A DNA stretch of 64,000 nt, taken from Nectonema munidae. Lineage: Eukaryota > Nematomorpha > Nectonematoida > Nectonematidae. The translations under genes and the position numbers were made by a program. Shown one piece after another: positions 36,076 to 48,547 of this stretch. The stretch is taken from the NCBI GenBank assembly GCA_030549495.1, contig JAUIRK010001043.1, positions 372,001-436,000 of the forward strand. The letters run 5' to 3'. Positions within the stretch are counted from its first letter, which is position 1; each line of letters begins with the position of its first letter. The notes under the pieces are model-generated. The model did not search any database. It was not told the origin of the DNA and saw only the letters and a program-made list of their open reading frames with translations.

Positions 36076-36688
36076 GATATATGATATCAAATGAATAAAA
36101 TAAATGCTTTCTTGAAACATCTATTACAAAAGTAAAATTTGGATATGTTTTTATGATCCCTTACTTTCTATATTCACCTTTTTGGAATTTTCAAGGTGAT
36201 GACCTCAGATTTAAGAAATTTTTTGTTTAACAGTAGTTTCGTTTTACTTAAAATATTTCTGCCAATTCTTGATCATTTGAATGCCTCTAAATTTGTTATA
36301 AAATTAAATTTCAGAAATTTGAAACAAAAATATTTTTTTCGGAATTTTTTTAAAAAAAAAATGGAATTTACAATTTATAGAAATTTGAAACAAGGATAAA
36401 ATTATTTTCACGGGAATACGCGCAGAAAATAATGTATGATATCAGGCTGAAGCAGCACCCTCTTGACTCCTTTCATATGAAAATTTTGATATTTTTTGTA
36501 GAAATAAGTAAGTTTTTCACTATATAACATTTTTAGTTGTATTTTGTCTTTTTGCTGAATTGTCTTAAATTGAATAATTTTATTAACAATTAAATTTGTT
36601 TTTGTAATTCGTTTTGCTAACTATAACTAAATAAACATGTGTTTTGAAAAAATATTGAATAAATAATAAAAATTTCTAATCATCTAGA

Positions 36689-37125
36689 TCCGTGTTTCTC
36701 AACCTTTTTTTTACTCATGGACCCCTTTTCATTTCTTTTTTTCTTGGTGGACCCCTTCATAAAAATTGGACAAAAAATATTTATTTTAATATTTTTCACT
36801 AATAAAATTTTTGAGGTTATGATAAAGAAAATAGTATACACTTAGAATTCATATTGAAATGAAAGCAAATCGAATGCAACAATTTTTATAATAAAAAAGA
36901 AAGACGTATAATGAGATCCCTGTGGTTGATGCTGCTAAACGCGTTTCTTTATATCTGGTGGTTGCATTGAAGTTAATGTTCGTCGTAGAGCACCTCTTTT
37001 TACGATGTCAAGTCTTTTGCCAACTTTTTATAATAAAAACCGTTATGAGCTGGTTTTCTTCATGGACCACGAAAATATCATTGTGGACCTCTAGGGTCCA
37101 TGTGGACCCCGGTTGAGAAACCCTG
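36689..37125. mobile_element. hAT-type MITE (GTTTCTCAACC termini)
   Basis: The left end, CCGTGTTTCTCAACC, followed by repeated TGGACCCC, faces the right end, whose complement is CAGGGTTTCTCAACC with GGGGTCCAC just inside. It is about 437 bp and non-coding. The short frame inside (36922-37116) is not a gene. Confidence 0.65.
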
Positions 37126-37954
37126 AATTCTAGATGATGCTACAATTTTTTCTAGATTCTAGAAAAATTTAAGAAAGAGAAATATAAGATTCTAGAATTA
37201 GAAAGGTTAATCTGAAAATAATGTTAAATATCAAAAAAAAAAGTTTAAATAAAAATCTAATATTTCCAAACGATATAAACGACAAAATAGAACTAAATAA
37301 AGAGGCTTCCAATTTAAAAGATAATCATATTTTTTATCTTATAACTATAAGCCCATTTTTATAAGAATTTTCGTAATTTCTTTATTTCAATTTTCCGATT
37401 AATCTTGTTAATCTTTTTAAAAAAGGTAAAAAAAAATTTATTTAAAAAAATTCGTATTTTTAGAGCAAAGGTTCGCTCTAAATATACTTCGATAACTGAA
37501 TGAAAATATTTAATTTTTCTTTGAAATGATGCAAAATATATCATGAAAAATATTTACACGAACATAGTTAACATCTGATTGTGAATATTACGAAGTATAA
37601 CTTATGTTCATGAGTTTTTAAAGTATTTATAAACATGTTCAAAAAATGAAACGAAAGGAACAAAAAACTTTTTGAAAAAAATTTTTTCTTTCGAGTTTTT
37701 TGCCTAAATTTTTTTAAATGTCTGCCGGCAATTTCCTTATTATTAAAAAGTGATTTGATTGGTAAAATTTTAGAACTTTTAAAAATATAAATACTCGAGC
37801 TTAATTTTCAGAAGTTTTTATTTTGTTTATAAATGTTATCTTTTTTTAGATTTTAGAATATTTTTTTGATTTTTTCTATTTGACTATGAATTCAATACCA
37901 AAAACGACAATACGATGAAAGCTATATTCTTCTCGAGAAAAAGAGCATCGATTT

Positions 37955-38930
37955 CTCTCAGTGTGAAATATGTCACAAAGTATTATCAGTGGAGGCCATG
38001 AAGCCTGCTTTTCTGAAAAAACAGGCTTTATTCTAATTTTTGGAGAAATGCAGAAAAGTTGATATTCCCTTGCTGTAAAGGCATAATATTTGTGTAGGGA
38101 TGCTGCACAGGTGGTTTCATCAGTACCTCTTTCAAATGATACTGTTCATAGACGAATAGTAGATATGTGGAATGGAGCGATGCGAGTGCATGCACAACTG
38201 ACGGAGCACGAGCAATATTGGCTATCGTTCAGGTTCTCCAGGAAAAGTGAATCATGTGAGTTCTAAAACAAAACATCTCCATTGCATGTTGCACCGATAT
38301 GCGATGCCAAGCAAAAGACTTCCGTCTGGTTTGAAATCAGTGCTTGTTGATGTTGTGCACATGGTGAATGCTATCAAATGAAACGCCTTGAATACAAGAC
38401 TTTTTTCTCTGTTGTAAAACAGAACTTGCTCAATTCTTCAAACGAGATAACAAGACGAAGAAGTAATCATCTTAACTGTATTTAATTTATCACTCCAAGG
38501 CAGGTCATTTATAATGAGGCTGAAGCTTTGGGAAGAGAAGGCTGAAAATGGAAATTTTACATGTTCGAACTTCTTAGTGAAGCACTTGATATAAGTAAAT
38601 TTAATGAAAAATAGATCAAGCTTGTAAAATCACATCTAACTGCTCTACAGATTGAGTTTCAGGCTTATTTTCCAGAATGGAGTGAATTGAATCAAAATTG
38701 ATTAGAAACCCTTTCAGCATAGATGTTCATCCCCCAGATGATATGCAAAAAGAATTCTTGGAGCTGGTTAACGATGACTCTACTGCAAAAGATTTATTTA
38801 AAAGACTTTCCCTCACAATAGTCTGCTCTAAGATCTGTAGTTTTAAAATCTTTGCTCATGTTTCCAAGTACTTTCCAGTGAGGACAAGGGTTTTCAACGC
38901 TCTTAAATATGAAAAACAAGTATAGATCAA
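37955..38930 (+). pseudogene. ZBED5/SCAND3-like hAT transposase relic
   Basis: Pieces in several frames, in the correct order: CEICHKVLSVEAMKPAFLKK (BED finger side), HCMLHRYAMPSKRLPSGLKS with VLVDVVHMVNAIK and ALNTRLFSVV, then LKLWEEKAENGNF, and at 38700-38820 IRNPFSIDVHPPDDMQKEFL with ELVNDDSTAKDLFKRLSL. These match the catalytic middle and C-terminal region of hAT transposases of the ZBED5 group. Many stops, shifts and deletions show an old copy. No terminal repeats were identified. Confidence 0.7.
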
Positions 38931-39130
38931 AGTCCCAATGTGAAAGATTAATGTGAAGCTGTCAAACACCAAAGAGCAGGTGTACATGATCTCTGCTTGT
39001 AGGAATGAAAAATCCTCTATCCATGACGTCTTCTCTGCAGGCTGATTTGCATCTAATTTTGTTGCTTCGATAGGTAAGATAATATTGATATACCTAGTGT
39101 ATATCAGCGAAGCTTCTAGCGTTGCAATCA

Positions 39131-41059
39131 CTGAGACAATTTGATTTTTGGGGTTCTCTGCGTCTGATTTTAATGTTTTTAAAGAAATGATTGTGATTAA
39201 GATTCAAGGAATTTCTGTGATCCTCATTATGATTCTGATTATAATCAAAATCGCCCCAACTCTATCAGTCATACATATCAATAATATGATAGCTAAATAA
39301 ACAATCCTGCATATTTTTTTATACCATAAGAAAAATGTTTAATTGAATATCATAGATTCCAAGCAGGACAGTTTCTCAACTTCAAAAACAGATGTAAATA
39401 TTGGAAAAGGAATGATTTTAAAAAACAACAAGAAGTAGATTCTGATTGAATTTTTCAAATATTCAATAATCAAAAAATTTTAATTAAAATTTTTTTAAAT
39501 AGTTGAAATTTATTGATTATTATTATTGATCAGTGTTATCAGATCATTTTTTTTTAGTTGTAGTTATCGCATGCACCGGAAGATGATTGAGAATCGACCC
39601 AGACTCAAAAGGGTTAGAAGTTAAATCTGAAATTTTTTATTCCATATGGGAAATCTTTTAAAAATTCTAGCTGAAGAAAGGTCAATTAAAAAAATCTAAA
39701 TTGAATAAAGCAACAAGATGGAGAAACAAAGCCAAATTATACTCATGGGAGCCAAAAATAGGACTTATTAGCAGAGCGAGGAAAAATTGACCCAAAAAAT
39801 TGGAAAACATTGACTTTTACTCAGAGAAAAAATTGAATTTATTGACTTTTTAAAGTTTCATTGAATTGAAAAACTATGAACACTTTAGAGAAAGTATTGA
39901 AAATAATTTCAAAGAATCCATGACTTTGTAATACAACAACATATAATTAATGACATTTTCTGATTTAAAATTCGATCATTTTCTAGCTGTTTTTTTCAGT
40001 TTAGAAAAAGATCTTTCTACATCTAAAGTTAAAACTTGACAATTTTGTAATTTGTGATAAATACTACAAGAGATTTGAGAGTTTTCCATATTCATGATTT
40101 TATTGATTTCATTTTATTTGAATCTATTTTCAAGATAACTTTTAACGCCACATTCGTCTTAAATGAAATAATGTTGATGAAACAAGTAAAGGCATTTTCG
40201 ACTGAAAAAGTCTCTATGTTGTTTTTTCCGACTAAATCAATGAATCGTGAATATATATTGTTAGCAAGTTTTGACACAGATTTTTATTAGATGAAAAAAA
40301 GCCCAACTATTGTGGAAGTGTTGACATAAAGAAGGAAATCGTGTATGTATTGCTTATAACAATTTTAGGCACATTGAATCAAAAAGTGTTAAATATAAAA
40401 ATTGACTTTATTGACCTAAACTCGAAAAATTGACTTTGATTGACTTAAAAATTTGAAATTAGTTCAATAATTTTTAGACTAAACAAGTAAAGATCTTCTT
40501 CAAAGAGTTTTGTTAAACGGAAATAAAAGTTGACTTTATTGACTTTTACTCGCCCTGCTTATTAGTCTTAAAATTAGGATTTAAAAATTAGAATTATTAG
40601 GGCTTAGAGATTGACGGATTACCCGTTTTTCCGCAAGAGATAAGTAAGATACTGTTAAAAAAACAGCAAACTAATCACCATATCTTTAATTAAAATGTTA
40701 ATTGATAAGCTTTTTTCAATTAACTTTCATTTGGTTACAAGCTAGTATGAAATTTTTAGATTAAACTTTTCACTAATGCTTTTATAACCTTTTTTTTTTA
40801 AAGAAAACTCAAGTTTATGGAAACCTGTGTACGTATTCAGAAACCATTGTAGGATCAAGTAAGCTCAATTAATATTACTTTTGGAAAAAATGAAACTGGT
40901 CTTTATAGCAGGGTTGACTGTAGAACTTATATTTTTAATCAAATAATTTTCATTGGAAATGAACTCTGGATTTAATTTATTGAATTTGGATATCAAATAA
41001 GATATTTTTACTCCTTCTTTTCATAGAAGTAGGCAAAGGAAGTGTGGTGAAGAGTTGCT
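39131..41059. other. No gene recognised (SINE fragment only)
   Basis: AT-rich. The phrases TTGACTTTTACTC and ATTGACTTTATTGAC recur several times between 39800 and 40560, suggesting degenerate repeats. No coding sequence is supported. Confidence 0.45.
39555..39620 (-). repeat. SINE family 2 fragment
   Basis: TTAGTTGTAGTTATCGCATG, a GGAAGATGATTGAGAATCGA core and ACCCAGACTC resemble the tail and B-box side of family 2 with an internal deletion. Confidence 0.45.
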
Positions 41060-41190
41060 GAGAGATCGCATCCAAGGGAAGAATAATCTTCCACTGGATG
41101 ACAGATCATAAGAATATGCATGATCAGGAATCGAGCCCAGATCTTCTGGATCAAGATCCTACGCTCCTACACTAGGCCATCTGCTGACAA
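41060..41190 (-). repeat. tRNA-derived SINE, family 2
   Basis: The complement carries CAGCAGATGGCCTAGTG, GGGCTCGATTCCTGATC, GGAAGATTATTCTTCC and TTGGATGCGATCTC, aligning along its length with the copy at 31021-31156. Confidence 0.65.
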
Positions 41191-41414
41191 TGGAAAAATA
41201 ACACAGGCAGACATAATTAGTTGCTTCAATCAGATTTCAAGACAGGCGCTTCCTTTTACCCCTATCTTATTTATACATGCTGATTCTGAAATAAAAAGAT
41301 TCGTAGCATCTCCGCTATTGCACAATCTTTATTTGTATAGAACACCTTTCTCTTGTAAATTTGGCATAGCTTCTTCTTTATTAGTCACATTTTGAACAAT
41401 TTCTTAAATATTAG

Positions 41415-42366
41415 ATAAACGAAGATTTGTGAGGTTATGGAGGATAAACAAAGATTGATGGATGACGTTGGAAAAAGATATGTTAGTTGGAGAGAAGCAC
41501 TGAGTAGCAAAGAGTTGAAGATAAACCTTTCAAAAACAAAAGCAATGAAATTTAATTTAGATGAAGTTATTAGTAATATCGATCCATGTGCAAAATGCGG
41601 GAAAAGAGTTATGAGAAATGCCATTCAGTGTAGTTTATGCAAGATGTGGGTCCATAAAAGGTGTTCAGGTGTGCGTGGTGCGCTTATAACGGTTAAAAAT
41701 TTTGTTTGTTGTAGTTGCAAAGAAGAGAAAATTGATGAAGAAAATGAAAATACGGTCATATTTGGAGGAGACAAAATTAATGTTGTAAAAGAATTTCGGT
41801 ACTTAGGAGACGAACTTAGCAGAGATGGAGATGTAAAATTTGTGACATCACGGATAAGAGGAATAAGAGAGGATAAAGAGGATGAGCTAAAAGGAAGACT
41901 GTACAAAGCATGTGTGAGAAGTGTTATGAGTTATGGGTGTGAATGTTGGGCAATGAAAAAATCAGATATCAGGCGTATGCAATCAACGGAAATGAGAATG
42001 TTGCTCTTAGACAAATTCCCAAATGCCGTTCTTAGGAAAGTGACAGAAGTTGAAGACATAAATGGATATCTCAAAGATGAAAGACTGCGTTGGCTGGGCC
42101 ATCTTGAGAGAATGAATGAACAAAGTGTGCTGAAGAGGGTGAGATACGATGTTGTGGCTGGAAAAGCGAAGAAAGGGCGCCCCAAGAAATCATGGAAAGA
42201 AGTGGTGAAAGCAGATATGAAGAAAGGGGAACTTTCTATGAAAGATGCACAACTGAGAAAGCAATGGAGACGACGCTGCAAAAAATGAAAAAAAAGTCAA
42301 CCCTGGCAAGCTGAGATATAAGACCTTGTTCTCCTCCTGGAGACAAATGGATGATGATGATGATGC
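41415..42366 (+). mobile_element. 5'-truncated LINE with PHD-like finger in its reverse transcriptase
   Basis: The element starts abruptly inside the reverse transcriptase and ends in a (GAT)n tail. The open frame from the internal ATG at 41437 to 42288 (283 residues) has LKINLSKTKAM (RT motif E region), a zinc finger CAKCGKRV, CSLCKMWVHKRCSG, CCSC at 51-94, then FRYLGDELS, MSYGCECWAMKKSDI and LRWLGHLERM, and finally GRPKKSW. These are hallmarks of the C-terminal part of CR1/RTE-like elements found in many invertebrates. The upstream palm motifs including YADD and the endonuclease are missing, so it cannot act autonomously. The frame itself has no stops, which suggests a fairly recent insertion. 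Confidence 0.8.
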
Positions 42367-42896
42367 CTTTTTCAGGATTTGGTGGGATTATGCAAGAGAG
42401 GTGAACTAAAAAGAGTAAAATAAGTTTTCACCGGAAGATGGACTATTGGTGGAAGCCTAGGATATGGATCTATCTATTCTTTCTCGATTCCAGCTTTTGG
42501 TATCTCAATTGTGCTTCATTTGATTGTGTTCTTTTTTTTTGATGCAATATATTGACATAAGGGAAAAGTGAATACTCTAAAATCGATAGAGTCGGTGTAG
42601 TGCGGAAGGCACTTTTTCACTATTTTACAGATTCTAAGTTTTTTTTCTACACTTTATAACCACAACTCAAATATTTAAAAAATCATAGATAATATGCAAT
42701 GGAAGGATAAGCTGAATTTTGTAACAAAATTTGAGTTTATTGCTGCTAATCTATTTAATCTGTTTAATTTTACTACAAATAGAAAAGTTTTTTAAATTAA
42801 ACATCTGCTTTAAATTTCCTGCTCTGCTTTTTTGAAGTATGCATTTTTTTCTTAAATTTTCACTCGGTCCACAAATTCAGTGGAGAAGAAAATTGA

Positions 42897-42902
42897 TTTA
42901 TT
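42897..42902 (-). terminator. Polyadenylation signal for the RPRD1-like gene
   Basis: AATAAA on the minus strand, about 52 nt past the stop codon. The distance matches those for the BRAP-like and GLRX5-like genes. Confidence 0.6.
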
Positions 42903-42954
42903 TTGATATATACAAGATAGAATGGGAAAAGTTTGCAACAAGTCAAAAGAAGAA

Positions 42955-44013
42955 TCAAATATCAACACTACTGAACAAATCAGAGGCAGGAGGAAGAGGA
43001 TTCAAATGCGACGTTGAGATGTGGGGAAGGCTGTGGATGTGCTTGATGATGTCACTCTTCAACTTCTTGAGGTCTTCAACGCTCTTTTTCTTGTCTTCCA
43101 CGCCTTGCCTGCACTCAATCAGCCTTTGCTTGTTGTAAGCCTGCAAATTCATCAGCATCTTTGCAGATTCTTTCCTCTTCGCCATTTCATTGGCTAGGCG
43201 CTTGTTGTACTCCTCAAGAATGTCTTTGGCTTGAGTCACATTTTGCACAAACTTCTGCCATTCCTTTGAATCGCTCTCCCGCATTTTGTCAATGCTGGAT
43301 ATGTTGGAGACTTCGTTGGGTAAGAGGGATATCATTTCGCGAACAACAGCGTCGCTAGAAGCAGCATGTTCTAACTCGTAGAACACTGACTTAAGCTCGT
43401 TAATATTCGGAGGCGCTACACTGCCTCTCTTCTCAAGAGAAGACGACATATGTTCGTCACTATTGTGACTTGCATTGTCATCATCGTTGCCGCCCAACTC
43501 ATCACCATCGCTATTGTTGTTGTTGATATTGTCTGCCGTTTTTTCATCACACTCGCTTTCATACTCCGAAGAAAAATTTTCGTCCAAATTCACTTTAGCA
43601 GATGATGATGAAGTGCTGGGAGTTAGCAATGCGCGCAAGCTCCGGATGTATTGGCCATCATAAATTTTTCTCGTTTTCCAAACGTCCAAAATTCGTTGGA
43701 TCTTGCTAATCGTCTCTTGATCCAACTTCGTGAGAGCCACCGCAGAAAAGGCGAGTGGCAGTGTTACCTCAAATTCAGTCTTAAATTTTGGCGCCTTTTT
43801 ACGACTGTTCTGGATGACGTCATTGGCTAGGTAGAGCAGGCAGAGTTGTTTCTTTAAATCGCTTTTTCGAACTTCAGACAACCATATGTTAACGATTTGT
43901 TCACAATGCCTTTTATGATGAATGATCCACAAGGAAATCGTTTGAATGCTTTGAACAGAATTCGTCAGGTAATTTAACTTCTTTTTCAAAGCAACGTCAG
44001 AAAATTTGGACAT
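42955..44013 (-). CDS. RPRD1-like: RPRD1A/B-like CTD-interaction-domain protein
   Basis: A single uninterrupted reading frame of 352 residues. Residues 1-133 form a CID (MSKFSDVALKKKLNYLTNSV, then LYLANDVIQNSRKK at 60-73 and ISKIQRILDVWKTRKIYDG at 102-120). The CID binds the phosphorylated C-terminal domain of RNA polymerase II. A low-complexity acidic linker rich in Asn, Asp and Ser follows (about 148-195), then a long helical coiled coil (about 205-325) of the CREPT/RPRD type that mediates dimerisation. The length is close to vertebrate RPRD1 proteins, which have a shorter acidic linker. The protein would act in the nucleus in transcription and CTD dephosphorylation. There is no intron, unlike most animal RPRD1 genes. 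AATAAA lies on the minus strand at 42897-42902, about 52 nt after the stop. RPRD1A and RPRD1B cannot be told apart here. Confidence 0.93.
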   Translation of the reverse strand: MSKFSDVALKKKLNYLTNSVQSIQTISLWIIHHKRHCEQIVNIWLSEVRKSDLKKQLCLLYLANDVIQNSRKKAPKFKTEFEVTLPLAFSAVALTKLDQETISKIQRILDVWKTRKIYDGQYIRSLRALLTPSTSSSSAKVNLDENFSSEYESECDEKTADNINNNNSDGDELGGNDDDNASHNSDEHMSSSLEKRGSVAPPNINELKSVFYELEHAASSDAVVREMISLLPNEVSNISSIDKMRESDSKEWQKFVQNVTQAKDILEEYNKRLANEMAKRKESAKMLMNLQAYNKQRLIECRQGVEDKKKSVEDLKKLKSDIIKHIHSLPHISTSHLNPLPPASDLFSSVDI

Positions 44014-47000
44014 GCAACCTTTTTGATATCTGAATAATACAATTGATTGAATAAAATAAATTTTACAGATGCAAAAATGAAAAAATCAATCAAAAATCCT
44101 TGTGATTGGAAAGGTTTCAAGAAAAATTTAGTGACATTTTTCTATCACTTGTGCATGCAGGTTATAGAGGACTTTTGGTTAGTCTAATCTCACTGAAATA
44201 CTTTCTCAACCTTTTTAGCCCTAGTGGTGAAAGTGCTTTGATACCTCCAAACAACCAAATTGCTATGAAGATAAAAGATCTAAACTCTAAAATCTTTTAT
44301 AAATATAAATTTCTTTGTGTAAGTTCATTCAGAGCGTTTAAAAAAAACAATAAGGCATTGCGCATCCTCAATGGTGACAAAGATATACGAGCTTTCCAAA
44401 TGCAAGAACTCCGATACCTCTTATTCTTCTTTCATTTTATGGCACATATACTTTTCAAGTTATGAGCGAGAAGCTGGGCAGTCAGACTGGACATTTTCGA
44501 CTGCCTACGGCTAAGCAAAACCCCTACTCTCAAAAATTTACTTTGCTTCTACACTGTGCGTAGAGTTTTGGAAGGGATCTCGCTTCCTCAGAGCTCAAGG
44601 ATGGGAAATTCAAGGCAAGTAAATGAAAGTACAGGTTTCATAGCATATATGAATCGATCTGGAACTCGATTGAGGAAAGCGATGCCTATTGAAGGTTCAT
44701 CACTGATAGCTGCAGAAGTCCACTGGGATAAAAAAAAATGCCTCTCTATCTATACTGCGTACATACACAGATCAAAGAGAAAAGTCACAACATCAAGGAT
44801 ACGTTTGACCCCAATACCTCATCAATAATGTATTTTGATGCGAAATTGTTTCCAAGCACTGTTGGAGGGAAGTAGAATCAATTTTCTATCATTATCTCAG
44901 GAAATAATCATCAAAAACACCTTGCAATTCCCAAGTTACCCCATGAAACTGGAAAATCCATTTGTGGAACAGTTCTGAAAGTGCTAGAGAATTCGCCCCT
45001 TTGTTCACCTAATATTGCAGATTTTGTTTTGATACAGATGGAAGTAGCACAGAATTTTCACAAAGCAATATGTTCAATTATTCATAATAGCATTGGGGGC
45101 GGGGTGCTCTTTTTGTTCTGCAGACATATTATGTATGAATTGTTCATTTCAAGTTTTTGATATCTTCTGTTTTCAGTGGTCGAGCCAGACTTTGTTCTCT
45201 TTAGTCGATTTTGAAGCAAGATGATCTGTCTTTGAACGCAATGATTCTGGTCTCAATCTTCTTGCTTGTAAAAAAAGATCGCATTTTATTTTTGAAAGTA
45301 GAACTAAAAAACTATAAGTCAGAGAAGATAATTATGAAGTATGCCTAATTTTTGAGGGAACTCAAACCACAACTAAGCTCGTTGGATGGCAAAATTCATA
45401 TATTGTATCTAGGTATATTTATTCAGGAAATGTTTTGAAGTGATATTCCAAGAAAAAAACTCACGGCCAATCTTTGTTCTTGAATTATTTCAATCTTTTT
45501 TCTCCTCGCAAATTTTCTAAATGTGGAAGAAGCGATTGTAAGACCTGCTTTCGTCAAATTAAGGAAACTCCTCTGGTATCTTGGAGTAGATCCTCTCCTT
45601 TAGCGGTTTTTTTCCAATCTCATTAATTCATTAATTTACTGAAGGTTAATTATCTTAAGAAGTTTAAATTAAAGTTGTATCTCTCTTCTATCTGATATTA
45701 CTTTCCTTTAAAAGCTGAATTTTTGAAACTTTCAAGTCCTTTGAGAGGAGGGAAAATATTCAGTAAGAAATTTTAAATTTTGCACAGATTACTTCTTCCT
45801 ATAAGAGATCTGATTGCGGATAGTGTGCGTTGTGGAACTAAAACTTAATTTTTTGATGCACTCTACTACCGATATAGCACCCTAAAAAGGCAGTGAGTGA
45901 AGCAGAATAAAAGCACCAGTATGCCGATTTGAACTTGCGTCATGTGGTACACATTTTGAGCATTCGCCATTTTTCTATTCAAAGTTGTCACGTAAAACGC
46001 ATCTACATAAAAGAAGTCAGGTATGTATTTGATGCTAACGCCTCTTTAAATGAATATTTAAAAAAAAAAAGAGGGCCAAATGGCTTAAATGCTGAAGTTT
46101 ATTTCAAAGTTCTCTACTTTTTTCTGGGATCAAATGGCTTAATCTGGACAATAACTTAAATTGTATGTTCAAACAGCTCTTCTAATCGAATGATATTGTA
46201 AAAAGTCTTATTTCCATCTTTAATCCTATAGCAAAAAAAGTTTCTTCAAATCCAAAAAAAATCTACATTTCCATGTCTGTTTTTTAAGTGCGTAGAGGAT
46301 ATAAAAAAATTTTTATAATTAAAAAAAGTTGAAAATTGAAAATACATTATGGGTGAAGCAAAAAAATCTTTAAGCTCTAAGTAGAAGAGGAAAGGATGGA
46401 GCAAAGAATGAAGGAACTCGGCGTCAATATGCGCCAACTCTGATTCCTATGGCTTTAGGATCTCCAACTTCCAAATTCGATTCTGAAACCCTGCTTCCAA
46501 GGGTTGACGACACGCACGCGCTTATAAAAGACTGAAGGTGACAGCGTCTAGCTTATATGATGATTTTAGGTTGAAAAACTTCTGAACACTCTGAATTTAA
46601 ATATTTAAAATCAATAAATTCATCAGCACTTCTAGTTCACAAGTCGAAAGAGAAAAATGGAACTATTTGGGCAAATAAGAAAGGAGTTACAGTAGTGTAG
46701 TGTTAGAAGTTACAGCAGAGCCATTAAGCGCGTCCACCAAGACATCTCAAACAAATGAAAATGGAACTAGATCAAAAGATAATCTACTTGCTTCTGAAAA
46801 TGGAAAATATGAAGGTAAAACTTTTGATTTAAAAAAAGTGAGACAAAAAAACTTTTTATCTAAGTAAAACCTGCATTTGTAAACAACAACAACACATACC
46901 TTTTTCAAAGCCCCAGTATTCTAGTAAGCGCATGTAACAAGCCTTAAACATTTTGCGTAGTTGGAGAGAGAACATCTGACTTTGATTCCAAGGACTTAAA

Positions 47001-48491
47001 ATGTAGAATTACTTGCGGCTTCGACTAAAGAAGTCTGCCTCTACGCGCTTGCAAGAAGTTAATTTATTTTGTTCATTTTTAAAATACCATTGGAAAAAAA
47101 ATTCGTCTTGAACTTCTCAATTTTATTAGATAGCGAATCCAATTCTCACCTGATTAAAATTTCAGACTCCAACTGAAAAATCCCAAATGTAAAACCTTTA
47201 TATAATGAACAATTTTATTGAGTTCCCAATGTAGCAGCTTTGTGGAATCATCTGAGTCTATAGTCTGTAGAATCGTACGTCTTCAGGAGTAGTAATAAAC
47301 TCTGACTCCAATTATAAAAACGGTTATCTTCATAATTGTTAGATTAAAAAATAAATCCAGGACACCCTTTTAGTGTGTAACGTTGCAAAAACGCAACATA
47401 AAAAACGTTTATCATTTTTGTCCAAGCTGAAAAATTCAATAAAATTGAATCACGCAAACACCGTGTAAAAAGGAACAAAGCTCCGTTTATGAGTAGAAAG
47501 TTTTTGGAAAAATTTTTTAAAACCAAATACTATTGAAAAAAAATTAGGATTGGTTTGGTTTTTCGAATGCCATTGTTTTGGCTTAGATAAAAAGGTTATA
47601 GACAATAATTTGGAAATCTTTTTGAAAAGACAATGAACTAATGGAAACCCATAAAACATTTCAATAAAGTATATGGAAGAAAATAGATCAAACATTTTGC
47701 TTTGCAACATAAAGCAGTATAATTCTCATAATTCATGAATCATTAATTAAATCATCATTAGAAAAAAACTCATTAGTTATCACACCTTTAACATTAGATA
47801 TAAATCAGTCTTTCCGAACGTTTACGCACGTGCGACCCCTATTTCTTGTTTTTAAATTAACAAGAGTTGAAAACACTTCCTCACATATGTTGAATTGAAG
47901 CAAATTGAACAACGACACGAAAAAACGATTGCCATGTTGACTTGACTTGGACAGAAGTACCAGTGGGAAAAAGTATAAATAGGTGGAGTCAGAGTCGCAA
48001 ATATTTTTCCGCCTCCACACCCTGTTTCACTAGGCCAAGTGTGTACAACATAGAGAGAGAGAGAGAGAGACCTTCACTGTATTCACAATGCTAAAATTAC
48101 CGCTGTTATGTATGTAATTCGTATTTTTGTATGCATGTCTGTCTAGACGTTTTTTGTGTCCGAAGTGTATTAATACAAATAAATAGGTAAGTTTGTGTCA
48201 AGAATGTCAAAAAATGTTTATGTAAATGTATGTATGCATGTACAAGTGTGCTAAGACTAAACACATCCTCAACCCAAACACTAACCCTAATGCTACACTA
48301 TTCCTAACCCCCACAATAGCTTTCCAAGATTTTTCGCATTTAGAAATGGGGTGAGCACTTGTCAATCAACAATGAAGCAAATTGGAAACAAAGTTGAAAA
48401 GTGAAAATCAGTGGAACAGCCAAAATTGTGGGTACAATAGCAGCGCATCCTACAAACTAGAATATATATTCCAAAGAAAATTGAGAAGGCA
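44014..48491. other. Spacer between the RPRD1-like and BRAP-like genes
   Basis: No gene recognised. The open frames at 44106-44465 and 44556-44828 show no family motif and may be transposon debris. A stretch at about 47677-48025 resembles 8026-8330 (GGAGAAAATAGATCAAA-like start, GAGTCGCAAAATATTTTTC-like end), indicating an unnamed dispersed repeat. Confidence 0.4.
48053..48070. repeat. (GA)n microsatellite
   Basis: A simple GA run in the spacer downstream of the BRAP-like gene. Confidence 0.9.
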
Positions 48492-48497
48492 TTTATT
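48492..48497 (-). terminator. Polyadenylation signal for the BRAP-like gene
   Basis: AATAAA on the minus strand, 51 nt after the BRAP stop codon. Confidence 0.6.
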
Positions 48498-48547
48498 ATA
48501 TATTAAATATAAATGAGAAATGTGAACGGAGATCACGTGGTGATGAC

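Noticed and set aside
36681-37135. TCTAGAT/TTCTAGAT as the target duplication of the 36.7-kb MITE
   Set aside because: The palindromic TCTAGA on both sides does not align as an exact 8-bp direct repeat at the TIR edges.
44106-44828. Two frames of 119 and 90 residues as possible genes
   Set aside because: No conserved motif, no supporting splice signals or homology by eye.
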